From Pseudomonas sp. FP2335 (GTDB taxonomy: Bacteria > Pseudomonadota > Gammaproteobacteria > Pseudomonadales > Pseudomonadaceae), in assembly GCF_030687535.1 (NCBI RefSeq), contig NZ_CP117437.1, positions 3,741,501 through 3,805,500 on the forward strand: DNA of 64,000 nucleotides, read 5' to 3'. The position numbers were made by a program, and so were the translations under genes. Of the stretch, positions 1-8,182 are shown piece after piece. Below the pieces are notes generated by a model, which was not told the DNA's origin, did not search any database, and saw nothing but the letters and a program-made list of their open reading frames with translations. The stretch's first letter is position 1; each line of letters begins with the position of its first letter.

Positions 1-1991
1 AGTTTTTCTGGCGTCAGATCGGGATCAACATCGATGGGCTTGTCGCTGAGCACCCAGTCGATTTCCTCGCGTCGGGCGCTGGCAATATCGTCAATGGCCT
101 GGCGCACATGGCCCTCCCAGGCTTGGCGGGTGAACACCCCCGCGACCCTGGCGTCGGTGGAAAACAGTGCCAATGCATCGGTATCGGCGACCATCTGGTG
201 CAGGCTCAAGTCCGGCGAATGATTGGCGGCGGCATCGAGCACCTGTTGGTACAGGCTGGCTTCGGCGTTGCGTCGACCCAACTGGCCTAGCAAGACCTGC
301 CGGACCTGAGCGACCCGCTGCCAGTCAGCCGCGATGCGCCACTCGGGATGTACAGCCAACTGCACGCTGTAGAACTGCCAAAGCGTCGGCGACAGGCTCT
401 GCCAAATACCGGGTGACAAACCGGCGCGCAGTGGCTCAGCCTCGCTCAAGGTCTTGGCCAGGAAGACAGAATCGGTTTTTTCCGGGCGGGCCATCATCAG
501 GTAAGCCTTGAGTTGATCGTAGGCAACACGGGCGTAGCGGGCGCGGTCCGTGCTGTCCGGTGCAAGGTTGATCAACGTGTCGAGTTGGCGTTGCAAATTC
601 TCGACCGCCGGGTCGCGCATCAATCGGTTATTGCTTTCGACGTAGTGCGGCCAAAGGGCTTCAAGCAAGGCTTGGTTCTGGTTCAAGCCAAAACGTTGAT
701 ACCACGGCGTGCCGTGCTCGGCGCGGTAGTCCAGCCGGGCGAGGACGCGAGTCAGCTCGTTGAGGGCCTGAAATTGCTGGTCGCCTTGAGCCGATTGCTG
801 CAGCGCAGCGAGCGACGCGTGTACTTGAGCGACCTGCGCGCGGTTACTGGCGAAGGACAGCCACAAGCCCATTGCCCAGACCAGCATCAGCATCACCGTC
901 ACGGCGTAACCCACGCGAGCGGCGCTCCAGCCCACTCGACGCCGTACGGGCTTGTCCGCCAGTACGCCGTTCCAGGCGGGGTCCGCCGGCCAATAATGGC
1001 CCGTCTGCTCATGCTGCACCGGCAGGCTGAACCACACGCCACGCAGAGGTACTCCACGGGCGGACTGGCCCAGCAACGGCGCGAGCGCCTGGCGCCAACG
1101 GGTAATGCCTTCGGCCTGCAAATCGCGAGACAGCCGGAGCAGGAAATCATGGGTAGTCTGATCATGCATCTGTGCCAGACCTGCCTGACGCAGGGGCTCG
1201 ATCAAGCCTTGCAAGCACGCTTGCAGGGCGACGACGGTCAGCTTCGTCGGCAACACACTGCCAACCGGCTCGACCCTGCGCTGGGCCTGCGGCCATTGGC
1301 TGGCGCAGACTTGCCACAGGTGCAGAGGGATCTGCCAGCGCAGCCCACGGGACAGTTCGCAAAAATGCCGAACACCCTCACCCATTGCGACATCATCGAG
1401 GCTTTGCTCACTGCTCAGCGCCCAGACCACAGCATCCAGCGCACGCCAGCGGCTCAACTCGCGCCACTGTGCAAGGGCTGCCTCGTCCAGCCCGGAATGG
1501 ACACTGCCACCCCATAACAACACCGTGTCTTGCCCTTCCAGCCAGTTCTGTGGTGTCAAGCCAGGGGCGATAGCGCTGATCTGATCCGGTTCGCCAAACA
1601 CTAAAAACAAGCGGACTTTGCTGCGCCAGAAGTAGCCGTGCTGTGTGCGAAGAGACTTGCGTAGCGCCTCCAGCCACGGTTTTTCTTCAGGCTCGACAGG
1701 ACTCGGAAAAGCACCCCAGGGCTCAGCCACTGTCACCACCAACCCCGTTGCCCAGCCAACCGCAACACGGTCCCAAGCCAATACAATCAGCGGGCAAAAC
1801 CAGCAAAGCGCGAGCCCGATGAACAGGCCTCGTAGTGCCAGATCCTTGAGCGCCAGCGCTGGCCAAGCGAAATAGTCGCTGCACAATGCGTAGAGCAAGC
1901 AGCCGAGCATGACCAGCAACCACGCGACCACCAGATAACCCAACCCCACGCCGACCAAAGAGGCCTTACGTCCACCCTTAATGATTGCCAT
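1..1991 (-). CDS. IcmF/TssM-like type VI secretion protein, truncated by left edge
   Basis: I read this frame by hand; it is open from an ATG at 1991 to the left edge (663 codons plus 2 bases), so the C-terminus lies outside the window. The N-terminus (MAIIKGGRKASL) is followed by hydrophobic helices at about residues 12-35 and 50-70, a soluble stretch, and another TM helix at about 375-395. After that comes a region with the ImcF-related signature YDQLKAYLMMARPEK. I see no clear Walker A motif in the part present, unlike canonical TssM. The start codon overlaps the end of the upstream gene by 14 nt, so it is translationally coupled to the VgrG island. TssM is the inner-membrane anchor of T6SS; whether this copy replaces, modifies or merely resembles it cannot be told here. 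Family call fairly safe, role inferred. Confidence 0.75.
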   Translation of the reverse strand, partial: MAIIKGGRKASLVGVGLGYLVVAWLLVMLGCLLYALCSDYFAWPALALKDLALRGLFIGLALCWFCPLIVLAWDRVAVGWATGLVVTVAEPWGAFPSPVEPEEKPWLEALRKSLRTQHGYFWRSKVRLFLVFGEPDQISAIAPGLTPQNWLEGQDTVLLWGGSVHSGLDEAALAQWRELSRWRALDAVVWALSSEQSLDDVAMGEGVRHFCELSRGLRWQIPLHLWQVCASQWPQAQRRVEPVGSVLPTKLTVVALQACLQGLIEPLRQAGLAQMHDQTTHDFLLRLSRDLQAEGITRWRQALAPLLGQSARGVPLRGVWFSLPVQHEQTGHYWPADPAWNGVLADKPVRRRVGWSAARVGYAVTVMLMLVWAMGLWLSFASNRAQVAQVHASLAALQQSAQGDQQFQALNELTRVLARLDYRAEHGTPWYQRFGLNQNQALLEALWPHYVESNNRLMRDPAVENLQRQLDTLINLAPDSTDRARYARVAYDQLKAYLMMARPEKTDSVFLAKTLSEAEPLRAGLSPGIWQSLSPTLWQFYSVQLAVHPEWRIAADWQRVAQVRQVLLGQLGRRNAEASLYQQVLDAAANHSPDLSLHQMVADTDALALFSTDARVAGVFTRQAWEGHVRQAIDDIASARREEIDWVLSDKPIDVDPDLTPEK

Positions 1992-3114
1992 GAGGTACCA
2001 CCACTCCAATCGCCAGTCGCTTCTCGGCGTCCTGACTCAACCAGCCGCAGGGCTGAGCTGCCACCTTCGCCTGCAACAGCGCCAGCGACATACCGATGAA
2101 AGGCGCCAGGTTCCCCAGCAGGCCCCAATGCATGCTCAGTTGGTGCTCGGCTGCGCACCAGCCTCCCTGCGCAAACGTTAGCTGGCTGGTTGTATCCAAT
2201 GCCAAACAGCTGGGTGGCGGCCCATCAAGGCCGGCATAACATTGCACCTGCGCGCACAGTTGAGCGGGCGACTCATGCGCCTCGCTCAATAGATACTCAC
2301 CCCGATGCAACAGCTGCCTGGCTTGCCGATCCACTACCCACAGAAAGCCCGCTTCGCCTGGCAGCTCAGGGTCTTCGGCGCGTTCCAAAGACACCACGCC
2401 GGCACACAAGAACCAATCCCCCGCCTCCTGGCAGCGCGGGTAAAAGCCTTCAATCAGCGCATCGAGGTCGGCCAGATCGGCCAATGGCACGCGGGTATCG
2501 GGCAGCCTCACGCCGGCCTTGGCCAACTGTTGAGTGAACGCGCGCTCGCTGCCCGTATCACCCGCCCAGGCAACGCCGCACAACCTTGGCCAGCGCGCAG
2601 ATAACTCAGGAAGTGCAAGGGTCAACCGGGCAAGGTGGCGGGCCAAGGCAGGGCCGCGTTCGGTGAGATTGCTCAGTGACAATCGACACCGTAGCGCAGG
2701 CTGCGTCGCCCCCGGTATCAGCGACGGTTTCGGGACGGGCGTGGCGGCCATCAGCCCGCGGTACTGCGCCTGCTCGTCGCCCACCGGCCCGAGCAACAAC
2801 ACCTGTTGCACCGGCAACCCCAAACCACGCCGCCGCCACCAGCGCTGCAGGTCGCCATCACGGGTGCGGCGGTACACATCCGTCTGGAACTGAGCGATCT
2901 GCCAAATCAATACACGCAGCGCCAATACCAACGCCCAACTCAATGGCAGCACTGCACTCCATAACCACAGTTCTACCTGAGGCTGGCCTTCGGGCCAGAG
3001 CGCAAACAGGGCTGCCGCCTGCACGCTCAAGAGCACCAGCAATGCCAGCCACCAGCCTCGCCAATGGGGTGCTCTCGGCGCAATAACCTGCGGATACAGC
3101 GGCGGCCGAGTCAT
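1978..3114 (-). CDS. inner-membrane protein of unknown function in the T6SS island
   Basis: A 378-residue protein that I do not recognise. I chose ATG 3114 (MTRPPLYPQV) because it overlaps the PAAR gene stop as ATGA; an in-frame ATG at 3168 would extend far into the PAAR gene. Two hydrophobic segments lie at about residues 21-41 and 48-72, followed by a basic stretch rich in Arg and a soluble C-terminal domain of about 280 residues. There is no signal peptide cleavage site and no catalytic motif I can name. It sits between the PAAR gene and the IcmF-like gene, overlapping both, so its function is probably tied to them. It could be a loading or assembly partner of the IcmF-like protein, or a membrane-bound accessory of the lipase in the manner of Tla proteins; neither is shown by sequence. 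Confidence 0.7.
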   Translation of the reverse strand: MTRPPLYPQVIAPRAPHWRGWWLALLVLLSVQAAALFALWPEGQPQVELWLWSAVLPLSWALVLALRVLIWQIAQFQTDVYRRTRDGDLQRWWRRRGLGLPVQQVLLLGPVGDEQAQYRGLMAATPVPKPSLIPGATQPALRCRLSLSNLTERGPALARHLARLTLALPELSARWPRLCGVAWAGDTGSERAFTQQLAKAGVRLPDTRVPLADLADLDALIEGFYPRCQEAGDWFLCAGVVSLERAEDPELPGEAGFLWVVDRQARQLLHRGEYLLSEAHESPAQLCAQVQCYAGLDGPPPSCLALDTTSQLTFAQGGWCAAEHQLSMHWGLLGNLAPFIGMSLALLQAKVAAQPCGWLSQDAEKRLAIGVVVPHGNH

Positions 3115-3374
3115 GGCGACACCCCCATCGATGAGGTCGCAAGGGTGCTCACCAAACGACAGCCGCACTCACACCGATGCCCGTGCAGCGCCACAGGTTT
3201 GCCGTCCATCGTGGAACCCGCAGTGCCTTCACTGATTTTGTTCAAACCGTGCTTTTTACAGCGGACGGGGTCGCCCAGGCAGGCCACCGGTTTGCCGAAG
3301 GCCAGGAAATGACCTTGCAACACCTCGCCGCCAAAGGGCTGCAAAGGATCACCGACACGCACTAAAGGCAACAT
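3111..3374 (-). CDS. PAAR-domain spike tip protein
   Basis: An 87-residue protein with the layout of a stand-alone PAAR protein: an N-terminal LVRVGDP turn, a central VACLGDPVRC, and a C-terminal VALHGHRCECGC with His and Cys residues suited to the zinc-binding point of the PAAR cone. PAAR proteins cap the VgrG trimer in the T6SS and link effectors to the spike. The start overlaps the lipase stop by one base (TGATG) and the stop overlaps the next gene as ATGA. No extension domain is fused, so it probably sharpens the island VgrG and may help dock the DUF2235 lipase. Family call is strong. Confidence 0.88.
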   Translation of the reverse strand: MLPLVRVGDPLQPFGGEVLQGHFLAFGKPVACLGDPVRCKKHGLNKISEGTAGSTMDGKPVALHGHRCECGCRLVSTLATSSMGVSP

Positions 3375-5698
3375 CAGGCCACCTCCCCGTCGATCTCAAA
3401 CAAGCTGCCCGCCGCGCGCAACATGGCAGTGGTGCGTTCCAGGCGCTCGGCCAGATCCTCCTGGGCGATTTGAGTTTTCAGCTCGGCGGCCACCAAACCG
3501 ATGTGCGCGGTTGGCTTGAGGATTTGCTCGGCCCCCGGCAGGAAAGGCACCACCAGGCCCGTGGCCTTGTCGATGACCTGATAACCGATGGTCGCGCCGC
3601 CGATACCGGCGGCAAGGCCACCCAGGGCATTTTTTCGCTTGATGCCATACACCGTGGCCCCAACCACCATCGCCACACCCAGCATCCGCCCCGCCACCAC
3701 CACCGGGGAAAGCTCGCGGCTGTTTTCATTGCCAAAATAGGTCATGCGGTAGAAAAAATAACCGGCCCACAGCTCACGGGTTTTCAATGCGTCGTGCATA
3801 AACCAGGCGCGGGAATCGTGGATTTGGTCGTCGAACAGCGCGACCAGCAGGGCCATATTTTCTTCCGTACTGGGCGTACCTCGGTCATCCCGGAACAACT
3901 GTTTGCAACGTCGCTCGCCCGCCGCCTTGAGTGCGGCGTGGTCCTTGGCTTCGTCATCTTCGTTGAGCAGGTAGATCGCGTCGCGCAGCACCACGTCCAG
4001 CACGTAGCCCTTCAAGCTGGTTTGTTCGCGTTTGCTGCCGGTGTAGTCGGCCTTGAACTCGGCAGCGGCCTGACTCAGTTGGGTCTGGTCGATCTTCGGT
4101 TCGTAGATGGGCGGGCCGGGATAATTTTTGGCGGCCTCGGGGGCTTGTTGACGGTCTTTTTTTAGACCGCTTATCAACGCTTCATAGTGTTCGCGTTGCT
4201 GGCCCTCATCGTAGGCCGTGGTCTCGTGGGCTTGAGTGAAAAAGGGTTGGTGTTTGTAGCTGTCGTTGGCAAAACGGCCGATGCGCCAGCCAGTGATCCA
4301 GCCCAGTTGGTCGGCCAGGGTGTCTTCGACGGTAGTGGTGAGCTGGATAGGTTGGTAGGACCAGGGGGGAGTGGCGGTGGGTGGGTCGGAAGGGATGCCT
4401 GGGAGGGTTTGGCGCCAGGCGTTGAAGCGTTCGATAACGAGGGGGCTGATATCGAACTCCTCTTTTGTGTCCGGCCCCAACCTCCGCCAAGACTCGTTGC
4501 GCTGCAAGCTTTCAGGCAATGCCTGCTCCGGAACCTGCAACGGTGCGCCCGCAGCGAAGGCTTCGGCATACAGGTCGTGCAAGGCGATCTGTGAAACTAG
4601 TTCATTGGTACCACCGCGTGCCTTGCCCTGATCATTTTTTGGGTAGCCGCCCCCCACATCGGAATGAACACCGGGGTAGACCACTTCGATGGTGTTGGCT
4701 GGGTACTTGCCATCTTCATTGCGTATCGAATCCAGCGGGAAACACGAGCGCTGTTCGAATCCCGCGACGAAATGGCGGCAGCACTTGACCAGATCAGGGA
4801 AACGTTGGGCGTCGGGCAATAACTGAGTGTTATCGGCCCAATCCATATGCCCTGCAAAAAACGGCGCGGCGTGAGCGATGCCGACCGAGGCCACGGTATC
4901 CAGCAGGCCGAGAAACTCGACGCTGATTGGCAGACCAATCAGGCTTTGTTCGGGGCGCTCAGCGCCTTCTGGGGTGTCGAATAGCTGGCTTAGCCAAGAG
5001 ACAAAAGTGCGGGCCTCTGCGGCGCCTCGGGAGAAACCGTATACGAAGAGTTTGATTCCCAGAACCTTGGGCTGCGCTACCGGCACGCGGGCTTTCAAAG
5101 GGGCAAGCAGGCTGGTCATTACGGAGCGACGATTGCTTGGGCCAAGGGTACTCATCAAGGGCGTAGGCCACGTGCTCATTTTGGTGACCGCTTCTGCACA
5201 GTCATCCTGCAACAATCGATTCCTGGTCAACGCCCAATGCAACGCATCAGCGATGGAGACCAACGCCCAGTTGATGCGATCCTCTCCACCGGTGGCGTAC
5301 TTCAACCCCTTCTCGCTGTAATCCAACTCGCCTACTTCCGGAAATGGAGTGCCAACACCGGGCATGTAGTAAGAGTAATAGCCGCTCTTTTGGGCCTTTG
5401 GACCTTGAAGCGATGCATGAAAAAGTTTAGCAATATTGCTAGGGTGATCCTTTTGAGTGTCGTTATTTTCGTTATTATTGGTTCCATCGAAAAACAAACT
5501 TACGTGCAAGCTGTGGCAACATTCAAAACGTTGGCTTCTTCCTTGGGAATCGCGCTGCCGGCAAAAATACCTCTCTTCAGCCATCTGCTTATTATAGTTC
5601 TCGCTTACCCTTACCGCGTCAGTTGGCAATCGACCACCGAGAGGAAAAACAGGTGGACCAAAAGCGTTATCTTTTGAGTTATTTTTTAATTCGGGCAT
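3374..5698 (-). CDS. tle1: DUF2235 Tle1-type phospholipase effector
   Basis: A 774-residue protein with the DUF2235 alpha/beta hydrolase fold seen in the Tle1 class of T6SS lipases. LHVSLFFDGTNNN is at about residues 65-77, the nucleophile elbow GFSRG puts Ser near 223, FLGLLDTVASVG gives an Asp near 267, and GVHSDVGGG gives a His near 345. The C-terminal third has a glycine-rich hydrophobic stretch (about 690-735) that could insert in membrane. Tle1 enzymes cleave glycerophospholipids in the periplasm of target cells. The start (preceded by AGGAG) overlaps the nearest immunity gene by 13 nt, and the same overlap geometry is fossilised in the scar upstream. Delivery is probably through the VgrG, DUF4123 adaptor and PAAR encoded here. 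Numbering within Tle families is by memory; substrate untested. Confidence 0.85.
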   Translation of the reverse strand: MPELKNNSKDNAFGPPVFPLGGRLPTDAVRVSENYNKQMAEERYFCRQRDSQGRSQRFECCHSLHVSLFFDGTNNNENNDTQKDHPSNIAKLFHASLQGPKAQKSGYYSYYMPGVGTPFPEVGELDYSEKGLKYATGGEDRINWALVSIADALHWALTRNRLLQDDCAEAVTKMSTWPTPLMSTLGPSNRRSVMTSLLAPLKARVPVAQPKVLGIKLFVYGFSRGAAEARTFVSWLSQLFDTPEGAERPEQSLIGLPISVEFLGLLDTVASVGIAHAAPFFAGHMDWADNTQLLPDAQRFPDLVKCCRHFVAGFEQRSCFPLDSIRNEDGKYPANTIEVVYPGVHSDVGGGYPKNDQGKARGGTNELVSQIALHDLYAEAFAAGAPLQVPEQALPESLQRNESWRRLGPDTKEEFDISPLVIERFNAWRQTLPGIPSDPPTATPPWSYQPIQLTTTVEDTLADQLGWITGWRIGRFANDSYKHQPFFTQAHETTAYDEGQQREHYEALISGLKKDRQQAPEAAKNYPGPPIYEPKIDQTQLSQAAAEFKADYTGSKREQTSLKGYVLDVVLRDAIYLLNEDDEAKDHAALKAAGERRCKQLFRDDRGTPSTEENMALLVALFDDQIHDSRAWFMHDALKTRELWAGYFFYRMTYFGNENSRELSPVVVAGRMLGVAMVVGATVYGIKRKNALGGLAAGIGGATIGYQVIDKATGLVVPFLPGAEQILKPTAHIGLVAAELKTQIAQEDLAERLERTTAMLRAAGSLFEIDGEVA

Positions 5699-6207
5699 AC
5701 AGCTGGCTCCTGCATATCAAGTGGTTCTTGGATCGGATAGCTTGGGTGACCATATACCCAGCACGAGGTCGTCACCTCCACGCGATTACAGGTCAAAAAA
5801 TGAACATTCAGACTGCAAGATTTTTTTTCAGGCCACTCCGGAATGGCAACAACAGCTCTATAAACCCTGTAGCTCTCAGCGTGCCTTGCATAAACCTCGT
5901 GAAACTTATTCGACGTAACAGATGGCATTTCTGCGGACGAATTAGGATCAACCTCCCACTCAACCTCCACTTCCAACCCCGGCCGCCACTTAACTGGCAT
6001 AATGATGCAACACGAACTCCCTCCTCCGCCGTGCGCTCTATAGCCATTCACCGAAAACCAATTAATCGCAGTACCTTCAACATGATTGATCGCTGCTATA
6101 TTCCCGGCCACCATTTTATTTTCTGTAAACGCACACCCCAACAACACTAAAGTCGCCAGGCCGCCCCCCATAAAACCAAAGCAAAGCAAGCATCTCTTCA
6201 GGCTCAT
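5686..6207 (-). CDS. DUF3304-type lipoprotein, probable cognate lipase immunity protein
   Basis: A 173-residue lipoprotein. I chose ATG 6207 because AAGGAG lies correctly spaced upstream and it overlaps the DUF4123 relic stop as ATGA; an upstream ATG at 6225 would contain that ribosome site. The signal peptide ends in the lipobox LLGC. The mature part begins AFTENKMVAG and carries a core around FSVNGYRAHGGGGSSCC, followed by a variable segment (about 75-130) and a Cys-rich end. DUF3304 lipoproteins are, from memory, the usual partners of Tle1 lipases and protect the periplasm from self-intoxication. Its 3' end overlaps the lipase gene by 13 nt, so of the three copies it is the most likely cognate partner. 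Pairing is inferred from position. Confidence 0.8.
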   Translation of the reverse strand: MSLKRCLLCFGFMGGGLATLVLLGCAFTENKMVAGNIAAINHVEGTAINWFSVNGYRAHGGGGSSCCIIMPVKWRPGLEVEVEWEVDPNSSAEMPSVTSNKFHEVYARHAESYRVYRAVVAIPEWPEKKSCSLNVHFLTCNRVEVTTSCWVYGHPSYPIQEPLDMQEPAVCPN

Positions 6208-6275
6208 AACCTGCTCCTTACACACTCACTCAAATTACCAATATAATTTTCTCGACTGGCCGCCAAGACTAATGA
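6204..6275 (-). pseudogene. relic of the 3' end of a second DUF4123 adaptor gene
   Basis: Read in the adaptor frame, these 24 codons align without gaps to the last 24 codons of the intact DUF4123 gene: 16 of 23 residues match, including ASRENY and the final VRSRL followed by TGA. The stop overlaps the next immunity start as ATGA, exactly as in the intact pair at 7418-7421. No start codon or upstream domain remains, and the relic abuts the lipase relic directly. It is the right half of a deletion scar. Confidence 0.85.
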
Positions 6276-6322
6276 GTCGGACCAAAAACGTTATACTTTG
6301 AGTTATGTTCTAATTGGGGCAT
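6269..6322 (-). pseudogene. relic of the 5' end of a second Tle1 lipase gene
   Basis: An ATG at 6322, preceded by AGGAGCCAGCTGT just like the intact lipase start, opens 17 codons, MPQLEHNSKYNVFGPTH, then TAG. The intact lipase begins MPELKNNSKDNAFGPPV; 10 of the first 15 residues match. It overlaps the immunity gene stop by 13 nt, the same geometry as the real pair. Homology ends at the junction with the adaptor relic. It is the left half of the scar and is not expected to encode a functional product. Confidence 0.85.
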
Positions 6323-6906
6323 ACAGCTGGCTCCTTCATATCAAGTGGTTCTTGGATGGGATAACTTGGATGACCGTACACCCAGCACGAGGTCGTCACT
6401 TCCACTCGCTTACAAGTCAAAAAATGAACATTCAGACTACACAATTTTCTTTCTGGCCACTCCGGAACATCAACGACTGCGCTGTAACGTCGGTAATTGG
6501 ATTTATGCTTGACCATAAAGGCTTTGAACTCATTCGTTCCTATCGGAGGCGTAGCAACATCGCTGTTCGGATCAACCTCCCACTCAATATCCATCTTCAA
6601 CCCCGGTCGCCACTTAACTGGCATAATGATGCAACACGAACTCCCTCCTCCGCCGTGCGCCCTATAGCCATTCACCGAAAACCAATTAATCGCAGTACCT
6701 TCAACATGATTAATCGCTGCTATATTCCCGGCCACCATTTTATTTTCAGCGAACGTACACCCCAACAATGTAAGAACCAATAACCCACACAGGCATTTCA
6801 AAACCGCGCTTATCTTTCCAATAAAACACACTACCGACCTCAGCAACGAGAAAAACAAACTCTGCCCCCTAAAAAAATTAATCATGAAACGCGTCACTTC
6901 GCACAT
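6310..6906 (-). CDS. DUF3304-type lipoprotein, middle immunity paralogue
   Basis: A 198-residue paralogue of the flanking lipoproteins. ATG 6906 has AAGGAG eight to nine bases upstream and overlaps the previous gene by 13 nt, occupying the position where a lipase gene should start. It therefore has an unusual 40-residue hydrophobic leader (MCEVTRFMINFFRG...) before the lipobox LLGC, where its sisters have about 20 residues. From the lipobox on it shares the core AENKMVAGNIAAINHVEGT and FSVNGYRAHGGGG; the middle (DPNSDVATPPIGTNEF) differs. It may protect against a lipase variant no longer encoded here, in keeping with the lipase relic that follows it. Function is inferred from paralogy and context. 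Confidence 0.75.
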   Translation of the reverse strand: MCEVTRFMINFFRGQSLFFSLLRSVVCFIGKISAVLKCLCGLLVLTLLGCTFAENKMVAGNIAAINHVEGTAINWFSVNGYRAHGGGGSSCCIIMPVKWRPGLKMDIEWEVDPNSDVATPPIGTNEFKAFMVKHKSNYRRYSAVVDVPEWPERKLCSLNVHFLTCKRVEVTTSCWVYGHPSYPIQEPLDMKEPAVCPN

Positions 6907-7421
6907 ACAACTGGCTCCTTTGCATGCCTGGGCTCTTTGACAGGATAATCAGGCTGGCCATATGTCGAGCACGAGGTCGTCACCGCCACTCGCTCACAAG
7001 TCAAAAAATGAACATTCAGACTACATAATTTTCTTTCTGGCCATTCCGGAAGATCCACCGTAGCACTGTAACGCCGATATTTGGCTTTATGCTTAACTTG
7101 TTCAGCTCTATAGCCATCACTCCCCAACGGCGGCCACTTCGAATAAGCATAAGGATCCAAGTCGACTTCCCATTCAACATCCACCTTCAACCCCGGCCGC
7201 CACCTAACCGGCAAAATAATGCAACACGAACTCCCTCCTCCGCCGTGCGCTCTATAGCCATTCACCGAAAACCAATTAATCGCAGTACCTTCAACATGAT
7301 TAATCGCGGCTATATTCCCGGCTACCATCTTATTTTCGGTAAACGCACACCCCAACAACATTAAAGCCGCCAGGCCGCCCCCCACAAAACCCAAGCAAAG
7401 CAAGCAACGCTTCAACCTCAT
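6894..7421 (-). CDS. DUF3304-type lipoprotein, first immunity paralogue
   Basis: A 175-residue lipoprotein starting MRLKRCLLC, with lipobox LLGC and the same conserved core as its two sisters. It begins inside the stop of the DUF4123 adaptor gene (ATGA) behind a good AAGGAG. The variable part reads DLDPYAYSKWPPLGSDGYRAE, and the C-terminus ends EPVVCAK instead of EPAVCPN, so it has drifted most from the copy next to the intact lipase. Probable periplasmic immunity protein, perhaps kept against related lipases of competitors. Specificity cannot be read from sequence. Confidence 0.77.
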   Translation of the reverse strand: MRLKRCLLCLGFVGGGLAALMLLGCAFTENKMVAGNIAAINHVEGTAINWFSVNGYRAHGGGGSSCCIILPVRWRPGLKVDVEWEVDLDPYAYSKWPPLGSDGYRAEQVKHKAKYRRYSATVDLPEWPERKLCSLNVHFLTCERVAVTTSCSTYGQPDYPVKEPRHAKEPVVCAK

Positions 7422-8167
7422 AACCTGCTCCTTACATACTCATGAAAATCACCAAAATAATTTTCCCGACTGGCCTTCAAGGCTAATGAGTAGAACAAAG
7501 AAAAACGCTGCTCCCGGCCTCCAAGTGCTTGATAAAACTCTCCGCTGTTCATTAATTCCTGCGCATCGCTGATACACCCCATCAACTCGAACTGTTCGTC
7601 GCTCAATTCCAGAAAAGGTGAAACGTGAACGGCGCTCTTTCCACCCAATGCATGTCCCTTGAGCCACTGCATTTGCTCATCGCGATCAAACCAGCCCCAA
7701 AAAAAAGCCAGTTGCCGAAACTCAGTGCGTTGTTGGTCGGTAAAAATCGAAGACATCAATAAGGGAAAGCTGCGCGGGTCGTAGTAACGCAACAGTCCGG
7801 CTTTACCGCCCCAGCGGATTTGCGAAAGTGCTCGCAGCGCGTGACTCAGGGTTTCAAAGGCCAGCGGCGAGATCACCACCAACACGCGTGCGTCGGCTGC
7901 GCCGTGAGTCAGTAGTTCCTCCAGCCAGGCTTTATGCCGCCAATGGGTCAAGTCCAGGCGCATCAATAGGGGGGCCTGGTCCAGCATGTGTTCCTCGGGG
8001 GTTCCCGTGAACAGTGAAAACCAGGGGATCGCTGGCCTTATTTGCTCCAGCGCCCCGATAAGGTCGGTGTGCCAGGCAGCCTGATCAAACAACAGATCTA
8101 CAGAGTGCACACCGGCGGTGGCACATACGTGTTCGACCTGGTCCTGCCATGGGATAGGTGCTGACAT
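7418..8167 (-). CDS. DUF4123 T6SS effector adaptor/chaperone
   Basis: A 249-residue protein of the DUF4123 type, by the N-terminal VDLLFDQAAW, the central block RVLVVISPLAFETLSHALR and the position between vgrG and an effector module. DUF4123 proteins (Tap/TEC) bind a specific effector and load it onto the tip of a partner VgrG; they are not secreted. There is no signal peptide. It starts 15 nt after vgrG ends and overlaps the first immunity gene. The last 24 codons are duplicated as a relic at 6204-6275. By gene order it most likely loads the DUF2235 lipase on the island VgrG, although a separate PAAR protein is also encoded. Confidence 0.85.
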   Translation of the reverse strand: MSAPIPWQDQVEHVCATAGVHSVDLLFDQAAWHTDLIGALEQIRPAIPWFSLFTGTPEEHMLDQAPLLMRLDLTHWRHKAWLEELLTHGAADARVLVVISPLAFETLSHALRALSQIRWGGKAGLLRYYDPRSFPLLMSSIFTDQQRTEFRQLAFFWGWFDRDEQMQWLKGHALGGKSAVHVSPFLELSDEQFELMGCISDAQELMNSGEFYQALGGREQRFSLFYSLALKASRENYFGDFHEYVRSRL

Positions 8168-8182
8168 TTCACTCTCTCCTGA

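Noticed and set aside
513..1517. A 334-codon plus-strand open frame in the leftmost region
   Set aside because: The minus strand is open from 1991 to the edge with TM helices and an ImcF-related signature and fits the operon; the plus-strand frame is its shadow.
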